Source: Bacteroidota bacterium (GTDB taxonomy: Bacteria; Bacteroidota; Bacteroidia; 2-12-FULL-35-15). Taken from it: 64,000 nucleotides of DNA. Under the pieces are notes generated by a model. The model had not been told where the DNA came from, searched no databases, and saw nothing but the letters and a program-made list of their open reading frames with translations. Below, one piece after another: positions 57,128 through 64,000 of the stretch. The first letter of the stretch is position 1; every line of letters begins with the position of its first letter. Location: the NCBI GenBank assembly GCA_947449315.1, contig CANFRC010000005.1, positions 121,388 through 185,387 on the forward strand, in the 5' to 3' direction. Both the position numbers and the translations under genes were made by a program.

Positions 57128-57853
57128 ATGCTTAATAAAACTAGTGGTATAATTCTTTATACAACAAAATATGCTGATACTAGTTTAATCGCAAAAATTT
57201 ACACTTCTGATTTTGGTTTACAATCCTATATCATAAATGGTGTAAGAAGTAAAAAATCCAAGAGCAAAGCCACCTTGTTTCAGCCACTGTCACTTGTTGA
57301 AATGGTTGTTTCCAATTCAAATAAAGGAAATCTTCAACGTATTTCTGAAATTAATAATCAGCATCCATATGTTGATATTCCTTATAATATTGTTAAAAGT
57401 TCTATAGCAATTTTTCTGAATGAAGTTTTGTATAAAACGTTAAAGGAAGAACATGCGGATGAAGAAATTTTTGAATTTATAAAAAATTCATTGCTCATTT
57501 TAGACCTAAAAACCGATAATTGTTCGTGTTTTCATATTTATTTTCTGGTTCAGTTGAGTCGTTTTTTAGGGTTTTATCCTCAGGGGAATTATTCAGAAGA
57601 AACAAAATATTTTGATCTGAAAGAAGGTCGTTTTGTTTTAAATATCCCAAGTCATTCTAATTATTTAGTTCCAGAAATTGCTCAACTATTCGATAATTTA
57701 TCGAATGTTAACTATGAAACATTAGCGCAATTACAGATAAATAAAGCTCAAAGAAAAATCCTATTACAACAAATTGTGCTGTTTTATCAGCTTCACATGC
57801 CATCAATAGGCGTTATCAAATCAATTGATGTTTTGGAAGAAGTGATATCATAG
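57128..57853 (+). CDS. recO: DNA repair protein RecO
   Basis: 241 residues. N-terminal OB-fold (SGIILYTTKYADTSLIAKIYT) followed by a helical domain, with LFQPLSLVEMV and FLNEVLYKTLKEEH typical of Bacteroidota RecO. It helps RecR load RecA in the RecFOR pathway. Probably translated from the porZ transcript. Confidence 0.93.
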   Translation: MLNKTSGIILYTTKYADTSLIAKIYTSDFGLQSYIINGVRSKKSKSKATLFQPLSLVEMVVSNSNKGNLQRISEINNQHPYVDIPYNIVKSSIAIFLNEVLYKTLKEEHADEEIFEFIKNSLLILDLKTDNCSCFHIYFLVQLSRFLGFYPQGNYSEETKYFDLKEGRFVLNIPSHSNYLVPEIAQLFDNLSNVNYETLAQLQINKAQRKILLQQIVLFYQLHMPSIGVIKSIDVLEEVIS

Positions 57854-57918
57854 ACTGAATGCTATCTAAATTGGTGTAAATGTTTACTATTAGAGTGTAT
57901 TGTTATCAATTCATTGGT

Positions 57919-60300
57919 TCACTTTTTCTTACTCACGATTTCAAATTGCTGAACAATAGATTCACCATCTTCATCCACTAGGGTTAGCGTGTGAACCCCT
58001 TCCTCGGGACTTAAACCCATTTGATGTATGTTTTGAGAACTGCCAATGAATACGCCATCCAAATGCCAATAGATGATTGTATTTGCTTTTCGATGTGCTA
58101 CTTGAAAAATTGTTTTACCCAGTGTTCCATCCAATTCTACTGGTACATATATTTTACTGAATTGCTTTGGATATATTATTTCCATTGAGTTTAATCCAGT
58201 GGTTTCACAGTCGCTTCTGAGTGGCGGAAGTTCCTTGTAAGTAGGGTTTTTAGATTTGTAATACCATTCGATAGAAGGAGGCAATACAAACCAACTCACA
58301 TGATGCATTTTGCTAACATCTTCGCAATTGCTGTTAACACGAAACGTTTCACTCGCATCCAAATGGATCAAACGGTGGTATTTACAAGGCTCAGAACGTA
58401 ATCCACTTTTTTGTATCCAAACAGTGTCAATTGGTTCGCAGATGTCGGTTGCTCTGCATCCGCTTTTATGGCAAATGGCAACTTTTTCCATTTCATCGTA
58501 CGGCGCCGAAAACCATTTTCCTGGTTTTAATAAACTGAAAATGTCAAATAGGATAGGAGCCGCTGTTTGAATTCCAACTAATCCTGGGCGCCCTTCTCCA
58601 TCTGCATTTCCAACCCATACACCTACTACGTATTTCGGAGTAACACCAATAGCCCAGCCATCTCTATATCCAAAACTTGTTCCTGTTTTCCAAGCTACTT
58701 TGCTCGCAGAAGTGTATTGGCGCCAACCAGCATCTTCATCGGGACGGGAGACCTCTACCATTGCCTCAAATGTTAAGTAGATGGATGCAGCATCTAAGTA
58801 TGTATTTTCGCTAAGGTCAGGTAAGCTTTTAGCTGCATTTATTTTTGAATAGTAGGGTGGATGAAAATCATCTCTGTTGTATTTTCCGTTGTATTCAGTA
58901 TAGTGATTTAATGTGCGTGCCATACTTGCATACATTCCTGAAATGTCCCATAATTTACCTTCTGCACCTCCTAATATAATGGATAAGCCATAATGGTCGG
59001 GCGTGAACTTAAGCGTGGTCATTCCCAATTTTTTTAAATTGTAATTGAATTTTTCTATTCCATAATTTTGGAGCATTCTAACCGCCGGAATATTCAGACT
59101 TCTTGCTAATGCTTTTTTAGCAGGCACTGCGCCATCAAACGTTTGATTGTAATTTTGAGGTGCATAGCCGGCAATTTGTGTCGGAATATCCGGAATTAAA
59201 GTAGAGGCAAGTAGGTCTCCATCATTTAACATGCTAGCAAATAAGAATGGTTTCAAAATACTTCCTGTACTTCTTGGTGCATCAATTACGTCTACATCAC
59301 TTTCGTATTCTGGTTTCCCTGAATTATTAGTGTTCCCTACATAAGCTAGTACTTTCCCTGTTTCTACATCTAAAACAATTGCACATGCATTATGTATTTC
59401 ATTCGCTTTTAAAATTTTATGGTGATTTTCTATGATTTCATTTACTCTTTCTTGTAGATGCCCGTCAAGTGATGAAGAAACACGATACCCACTGAACCCT
59501 TCTTTCGCTGCACGTTGTAGCAGGTGAGGTGCAATTTGTGGAATAGGGTGAGGCTTTCCGGGTAATGGTTCCCTTTTGCTTAACTCACACGTTTCACTTG
59601 TAATTATTTTTGCCCTGAATAATTGATCTAATAATCGATTGCGTTTAGCTTTTAAACGGTCTTGATTTTTACCAGGATATATCAAGCTGGGTGCGTTTGG
59701 TAATACAGCTAATGTTGCTGATTCTGCCCAGGAAAGTTTTTGGACATCTCTTCCGAAATAGCGCCATGATGCTGCATCTATTCCAACAATATTAGTTCCG
59801 AAAGGCGCATTTGATGCATATAATGATAGAATATCCTGCTTGGAATAAGATAATTCTAATCTAATTGCGAGAATAAGTTCTATTAATTTTTCGAAAACAG
59901 TTCTCTCCTTTCCTTTTCTTGAGAGCCTTATTACTTGCATTGTAATCGTACTCCCTCCACTTACAATTTTTTTTTGTTTTATATTTTGAATAATTGCTCT
60001 GACAATCGCTTTCGGATTTATTCCATCATGAGCATAGAATTCCCTGTCTTCAAATTGAATAATACTTGCAATAAATTTGATAGGAACATTTTTATTCTGC
60101 GGGAAACGCCATTGTCCATCCTCTGCAATTCTAGCAGACAATAAATTGCCATCAGTGTCTTCTAGAACGGTGCTGGTTTTATTTTTAAAAAGGGGAGAAG
60201 GCAAAGAAAACCAAAACCATATTGCAATGGCTAAACTAAGTAGTACAAAGATCCCTTTTTTACTTTTAAAGAATTGCAGTATAGGATTTTTGTGATTCAA
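57919..60300 (-). CDS. pbpC: Penicillin-binding protein 1C
   Basis: 793 residues. One N-terminal transmembrane helix, GT51 transglycosylase (EDREFYAHDGI, GGSTITMQ), transpeptidase with SILK (SxxK, in RSTGSILKPF), SLN and KTGT (WKTGTSFGYRDGW), and a C-terminal BiPBP_C domain after a Cys-rich linker (CHKSGCRATDIC). It polymerises and crosslinks peptidoglycan. Its start is 9 bp after the sterol-desaturase-family gene. Confidence 0.95.
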   Translation of the reverse strand: MNHKNPILQFFKSKKGIFVLLSLAIAIWFWFSLPSPLFKNKTSTVLEDTDGNLLSARIAEDGQWRFPQNKNVPIKFIASIIQFEDREFYAHDGINPKAIVRAIIQNIKQKKIVSGGSTITMQVIRLSRKGKERTVFEKLIELILAIRLELSYSKQDILSLYASNAPFGTNIVGIDAASWRYFGRDVQKLSWAESATLAVLPNAPSLIYPGKNQDRLKAKRNRLLDQLFRAKIITSETCELSKREPLPGKPHPIPQIAPHLLQRAAKEGFSGYRVSSSLDGHLQERVNEIIENHHKILKANEIHNACAIVLDVETGKVLAYVGNTNNSGKPEYESDVDVIDAPRSTGSILKPFLFASMLNDGDLLASTLIPDIPTQIAGYAPQNYNQTFDGAVPAKKALARSLNIPAVRMLQNYGIEKFNYNLKKLGMTTLKFTPDHYGLSIILGGAEGKLWDISGMYASMARTLNHYTEYNGKYNRDDFHPPYYSKINAAKSLPDLSENTYLDAASIYLTFEAMVEVSRPDEDAGWRQYTSASKVAWKTGTSFGYRDGWAIGVTPKYVVGVWVGNADGEGRPGLVGIQTAAPILFDIFSLLKPGKWFSAPYDEMEKVAICHKSGCRATDICEPIDTVWIQKSGLRSEPCKYHRLIHLDASETFRVNSNCEDVSKMHHVSWFVLPPSIEWYYKSKNPTYKELPPLRSDCETTGLNSMEIIYPKQFSKIYVPVELDGTLGKTIFQVAHRKANTIIYWHLDGVFIGSSQNIHQMGLSPEEGVHTLTLVDEDGESIVQQFEIVSKKK

Positions 60301-60309
60301 GACGGATAT

Positions 60310-61212
60310 TTATTTGGGAGTTGTTTTTTTAATGATGAGCTCATCTCTGAGCTGTCGGGCTGTTTTCTTGCTGCCATCATGGCTCCAGCCGGGAGGACCA
60401 AAAACATACATAAGCTTTGCTTTCCATGAAGATGTTTTTTTTAAGTCATTGAAAATAGTTATCCATTCATGAAAAACTATTTTTAAGGGATGGTATGTTT
60501 TGATGTTTTCGGTTAACCCATAAACAACCGTCTCGTTCTCTTCTTCTTTTGCAAACGTTCCAAAAAGTTTATCCCAAATGATGAATACCATACCCATGTT
60601 CTTGTCTAGGTACTTTACATTACTTGCATGATGAACGCGGTGGTGTGATGGTGTAGATAAAAATGATTCCAAAAACCCTAATTTTCCTACTGTTTTTGTG
60701 TGAATTAGAATTCCATAAATTTGTGTGGCGGCATACATGAACATAATATCTACTCCTTTGAATCCAATCAAAGCAAGTGGAATGTAATAGATGAAACGAT
60801 AAAGCGGTTGAAATACAGATGACCTAAATCCAACAGTTAAATTAAATTCTTCCGATGAATGGTGCGTGACATGAACGGCCCAAAATATCCTGCAATAATG
60901 GTCTATTCGATGCAGCCAATAAAACATAAAGTCTTGAGTAATAAGAAGGATGATCCAATATAAATAGGGGTTTTGTATTTCAAAAAACTTGAATAGATAG
61001 AAATAGTTTAAAACAAACAAACAAACTCCAAGGACTATTAAATCAAGGCTAAAGTTTAAAATTGTTAGGTATACATTTGCTAACGTACCTTTTACTGTAT
61101 AGTAATTTCTATTATGAAAATGACTGAATAAAATTTCCGCTCCAATTACAATAATGTAAATGGGTGTAGTGATTATAAATAATAGGGTGTCTCGAAATTC
61201 GTGCATCTCCAA
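60310..61212 (-). CDS. Sterol desaturase/fatty acid hydroxylase family membrane protein
   Basis: 300 residues, with several hydrophobic helices and the eight-histidine di-iron clusters of the family: HRIDH, HVTHH and HHRVHH, plus further His residues. Members hydroxylate or desaturate lipids (fatty acids, carotenoids, sterols). Bacteroidota proteins of this type often act on alkyl lipids, but the substrate is unknown. Overlapping operon with pbpC suggests a cell-envelope role. Confidence 0.85.
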   Translation of the reverse strand: MEMHEFRDTLLFIITTPIYIIVIGAEILFSHFHNRNYYTVKGTLANVYLTILNFSLDLIVLGVCLFVLNYFYLFKFFEIQNPYLYWIILLITQDFMFYWLHRIDHYCRIFWAVHVTHHSSEEFNLTVGFRSSVFQPLYRFIYYIPLALIGFKGVDIMFMYAATQIYGILIHTKTVGKLGFLESFLSTPSHHRVHHASNVKYLDKNMGMVFIIWDKLFGTFAKEEENETVVYGLTENIKTYHPLKIVFHEWITIFNDLKKTSSWKAKLMYVFGPPGWSHDGSKKTARQLRDELIIKKTTPK

Positions 61213-61550
61213 TAGTATTTTGTAAAAGTAGATAAAAAAGCCTTTCTATTCTGTCGAATGAATTAAACAAAGTTTGTTTGAAAAATTTATGACGATTTGT
61301 CTTCTGCGAAAATGTTAAAACAGAATCTATTCTTAGTTAAAACAAAAAGGCTGTTCTGTTTTCTAAGTAGTAAATTAGTTAGGTTTTGACTCAATCAGTC
61401 GAAAAAGTGAAGGTTATAGAGCACGTTATTAACAAAAAGCTCATTTTTCAACATTTTTATAAATTTCTAGCTCTAAAACTTGCCTTGAGTATGTTTTCTG
61501 TTTTAAATTCGTTTTACAAATTATATGTTTAACCCATAAAACCAAACCAA
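61213..61550. other. Non-coding 338-bp divergent gap with inverted repeats
   Basis: No gene seen. It must carry the promoters of the sterol-desaturase-family gene (minus) and HU (plus). Notable are the 15-base palindrome AAACAAAGTTTGTTT (61265-61279) and AAAACAGAA (61317-61325) / TTCTGTTTT (61354-61362). A TATGTTTA at 61524-61531 may be the HU -7 box. Confidence 0.45.
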
Positions 61551-61826
61551 ATGAACAAAGCAGAATTAGTTGATGCAATTGCAGCAGAAACAAAATTAAC
61601 AAAAGCTGATGCTGGAAGAGCATTAGATGCATTCGTTAACGCGACAACAAAATCACTTAAAAAAGGTGATAGAGTTGCATTAGTAGGATTCGGTTCTTTC
61701 TCAGTTACTAAAAGAGCTGCAAGAAATGGTCGTAACCCACAAACAGGTAAAACGATTAAAATTGCTGCTAAAAAGGTAGCTAAATTTAAAGCTGGTGCTG
61801 ACTTAGCAAAAGCAGTTAACAAATAA
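61551..61826 (+). CDS. HU family DNA-binding protein
   Basis: 91 residues. [20 protein letters not shown] at the start, [21 protein letters not shown] (split over the DNA-binding arm, about 46-66) and [15 protein letters not shown]: a canonical HU dimer subunit that bends DNA and compacts the nucleoid. Followed by a strong terminator. Confidence 0.97.
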   Translation: MNKAELVDAIAAETKLTKADAGRALDAFVNATTKSLKKGDRVALVGFGSFSVTKRAARNGRNPQTGKTIKIAAKKVAKFKAGADLAKAVNK

Positions 61827-61844
61827 TTTTTGTCAACTAAAAAT

Positions 61845-61879
61845 AAAAAAGCCTCACGTGATTTACGTGAGGCTTTTTT
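61845..61879. terminator. Bidirectional terminator between HU and pepT
   Basis: Perfect stem AAAAAAGCCTCACGT / ACGTGAGGCTTTTTT with a short loop, usable from both sides. Confidence 0.92.
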
Positions 61880-61916
61880 ATTTTATTTTTTTTGAAAAAC
61901 GTTAGTTAAGGTTCCC

Positions 61917-63167
61917 TTATGAGTTAACACTGTTCTCTTCCCAAATCATGCATAGATTCACGATAGTAGCAACCGCTTTTTGCATGTCTTGTATTGAAAC
62001 CCATTCGTGTTTAGAATGAAAAGCGTGTTCTCCTGCAAAAATATTTGGGCAAGGTAAACCCATATATGAAAAACGTGAGCCATCTGTTCCCCCTCGGATA
62101 CTTGACAAGACTGGTTCTACACCAGCTCTTCTTATTGCTTCTAATGCATTGTTTACAATTTCAGGATTTTTATCAAGAACCTGTTTCATATTTCTATATT
62201 GTTCTTTAACTATAAAATCAAATGATGAGTTTGGGTAGTTTTTAATTATCTTTTCGGTAAGCCCTTTTAAATAATCTTCCTGTGTTTTTAATCCTTCTTC
62301 ATCAAATGCACGAATAATAAATTGTAATGTAGTTTCTTCAATCCCTCCAGAAATGGCTAAAGGATGAATAAATGGTTCTTTCTTCTCAGTAGATTCAGGA
62401 CTCATTTTGTCCTTTGGCAAAGAAGCAACAATTTCAGACGCTATTTTTATTGCGCTTTCCATTTTGTTTTTTGCAAAACCAGGATGTGTGCTTACTCCAT
62501 GAATACTTATCGTAACCCCATCTGCAGAAAATGTTTCATTCTCAATATGTCCTAATTCTTCTCCATCTATGGTATATCCATAATCAGCTCCCAGTTTTTT
62601 CATGTCTGCCTTGTCAGCACCTCTTCCAATCTCCTCATCAGGTGTGAAAAGTATTCTTATTTTCCCATGTTTTATCTCAGGGTGTTTTATTAAATGATGA
62701 GCAGCATCCATGATCTCTGCAACTCCGGCTTTATTGTCTGCACCTAAAAGCGTTGTGCCATCTGTTGTTATAATATCATTTCCAATTTGTTTTAAAAGGG
62801 AAGGATGACGAGCGACTTTTATTATTTGTGATTGATCGTTGGGTAAAATAATATCTTTCCCATCATAATTTTTATGTACTTGCGGATTCACATTTTTTCC
62901 GGAACAATCAGGGGAAGTATCCATATGGGAGCAGAAACAGATAACAGGAACCTTCTTATTGCTGTTACTAGGAATGGTTGCATACACATATCCATTTTCA
63001 TCCATGTGTGCGTCTGAAATTCCCATCTCCTGAAGTTCTTCCACTAATACTTTTCCCAGATCTTTTTGTTTTTCTGTAGAAGGACATGTGGTAGAGGATG
63101 GATCACTTTGCGTGTCGATTTTTACATATTTCAAAAAACGTTCAGTTACCGTATGCGATATATTCAT
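61917..63167 (-). CDS. pepT: Peptidase T (tripeptidase)
   Basis: 416 residues of the M20B zinc peptidases. Motifs: FCSHMDTSPDCSG (first His-x-Asp), GADNKAGVAEIM (second Asp), TPDEEIGRGAD (catalytic Glu-Glu), TIDGEELGHIENE and EHAFHSKHEWV (last His). It cleaves the N-terminal residue of tripeptides in the cytoplasm. Confidence 0.96.
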   Translation of the reverse strand: MNISHTVTERFLKYVKIDTQSDPSSTTCPSTEKQKDLGKVLVEELQEMGISDAHMDENGYVYATIPSNSNKKVPVICFCSHMDTSPDCSGKNVNPQVHKNYDGKDIILPNDQSQIIKVARHPSLLKQIGNDIITTDGTTLLGADNKAGVAEIMDAAHHLIKHPEIKHGKIRILFTPDEEIGRGADKADMKKLGADYGYTIDGEELGHIENETFSADGVTISIHGVSTHPGFAKNKMESAIKIASEIVASLPKDKMSPESTEKKEPFIHPLAISGGIEETTLQFIIRAFDEEGLKTQEDYLKGLTEKIIKNYPNSSFDFIVKEQYRNMKQVLDKNPEIVNNALEAIRRAGVEPVLSSIRGGTDGSRFSYMGLPCPNIFAGEHAFHSKHEWVSIQDMQKAVATIVNLCMIWEENSVNS

Positions 63168-63290
63168 AAGTCAATAGTTTATTAGTGAAGGTCAAAATTA
63201 ATACTTTGTGTTACGAATTACAGTATTTTTGAGGAATAATCAAAATTAATAATGAGCACAGCTGATGCTTTTTAACTAAAAGAATAGCGA

Positions 63291-63758
63291 ATGAAATATA
63301 GACGTTTAACTTCAGAAGAACTTCGTGAATTGGAACAAGAGTTTATTCATTTTCTTGCCGCTGCTCAGATCACCGGTCAGGATTGGGAACGAATGAAACA
63401 GAACGAGACATTAGCTGCTGAAGAGTTAATTGAAACTTTTAGTGATATGGTTTATGAAAAGGTTTTAGGAAATATCGAATTGCTTGAATACAGAGACTCT
63501 AAAACGTTAAATATTTTCAAATTTGAATCAGACAAGATTTTGCTTGTTGGCTTAAGAGTGAATGAAAATAGTCCAATTGATCTTACTCAGCCTGGAATGT
63601 TTTCAAAATTGGATTCAGATACTATCGGTGCGGTCTCTGTCATTAAAACAGAAAGAGCTTACAAGGGTAATAAACAAATGGAAGTATTTGATCTGATCCA
63701 AAATGGATGCGTTGTCACTGACGAAAAATTATTTGATCTAATTATGAATATGGTTTGA
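63291..63758 (+). CDS. Conserved hypothetical protein (DUF6495-like)
   Basis: 155 residues, acidic, no signal peptide or membrane segment. KYRRLTSEELRELEQEFIHFL at the N-terminus (first 20 residues plus one) and GCVVTDEKLFDLIMNMV at the end resemble a small Bacteroidota-specific family; I recall DUF6495 but am not sure of the number. No function is known to me. Confidence 0.65.
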   Translation: MKYRRLTSEELRELEQEFIHFLAAAQITGQDWERMKQNETLAAEELIETFSDMVYEKVLGNIELLEYRDSKTLNIFKFESDKILLVGLRVNENSPIDLTQPGMFSKLDSDTIGAVSVIKTERAYKGNKQMEVFDLIQNGCVVTDEKLFDLIMNMV

Positions 63759-63856
63759 TAAGAAGAAGTACATGCCTTCTTTTTAAGGCTTCCGAAATGT
63801 GAGTTGGTTGCGGAAGTGGATGTAACTTTTTTGATAATTGTTTGCATTTATATAAT

Positions 63857-63885
63857 AAAAAAAGGGGCTGAAAGCCCCTTTTTTT
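63857..63885. terminator. Bidirectional terminator
   Basis: AAAAAAAGGGGCT / AGCCCCTTTTTTT with a 3-base loop between two converging genes. Confidence 0.9.
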
Positions 63886-63904
63886 ATTATTAGAAGAAAA
63901 TGGA

Positions 63905-64000
63905 TTATTCAGTAATGATCAATTTTTTTGTAATGGTATTGTTATCAACAGAAATCTTCACAAAATAGATTCCATTGAATAAATGAAGCTCTTGTTTGGA
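63905..64000 (-). CDS. 3' end of a T9SS type A secreted protein (5' part outside window)
   Basis: Only the last 31 codons and the stop are inside the window. The translated end, LFNGIYFVKISVDNNTITKK followed by LIITE, is the classic last strands of a type A T9SS C-terminal sorting domain (GIYFVKI...TKKLII). The frame is open through the right edge. The rest of the protein cannot be seen. Confidence 0.85.
   Translation of the reverse strand, partial: SKQELHLFNGIYFVKISVDNNTITKKLIITE

Overview
The window looks like a chromosomal piece of an AT-rich member of the Bacteroidota, in the broad Flavobacteriales/Chitinophagales/Cytophagales sense. The evidence is gliding/type IX secretion (T9SS) genes (gldF, gldG, porZ), two kinds of T9SS C-terminal sorting domain, TAnnTTTG promoter boxes, a near absence of Shine-Dalgarno sequences, and a str-S10-spc-alpha ribosomal super-operon without tuf between fusA and rpsJ. 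Genus or species cannot be read from the sequence. No insertion sequence, phage gene, CRISPR array or rRNA gene was seen.

Layout. 1-9069: housekeeping genes on the plus strand (3' part of a PolX-type PHP protein, a GH3 enzyme, a secreted hypothetical protein, a deoxynucleoside kinase, gldF-gldG-DUF4340, dnaN). 9160-12206: glutathione peroxidase and a UvrD/PcrA helicase on the minus strand. 12409-15984: a large T9SS type B secreted protein with PKD domains and a small secreted protein. 16077-31891: a tightly packed, mostly minus-strand accessory locus. 32131-34173: a membrane glycosyltransferase-like protein with TPRs. 34562-53236: 32 ribosomal-protein and associated genes, including rpmD (46756-46932) and rpmJ (49913-50029), which are under 60 codons. 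53320-64000: carA, tRNA-Arg(CCG), porZ-recO, pbpC with a sterol-desaturase-family gene, an HU gene, pepT, a small conserved protein, and the 3' end of another T9SS-secreted protein at the right edge.

The accessory locus at 16-32 kb is the most interesting part. Its distal end (16077-20376) encodes a flavin-dependent halogenase-like protein, an acyl-CoA-dehydrogenase-like protein with its catalytic Glu in the prolyl-carrier-protein-oxidase position, a stand-alone amino-acid adenylation enzyme and a stand-alone carrier protein. This is the gene set that makes (halo)pyrrole-2-carboxyl thioesters from proline in pyoluteorin-, prodiginine- and aminocoumarin-type pathways. Directly upstream in the same operon is an MBOAT acyltransferase fused to an SGNH domain, so adenylation enzyme + carrier + MBOAT also reproduces the logic of the dlt D-alanylation system. 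Further upstream lie three sulfotransferase-family genes, an Asp/Asn beta-hydroxylase-like gene, a sugar-GNAT-like gene, a polyprenyl-phosphate-type GT2, an SDR, and two KAS III enzymes flanking a second carrier protein. My inference is a pathway that builds unusual acyl groups on carrier proteins and attaches them to a sulfated surface glycan or glycolipid. The product is not known and every step is a prediction.
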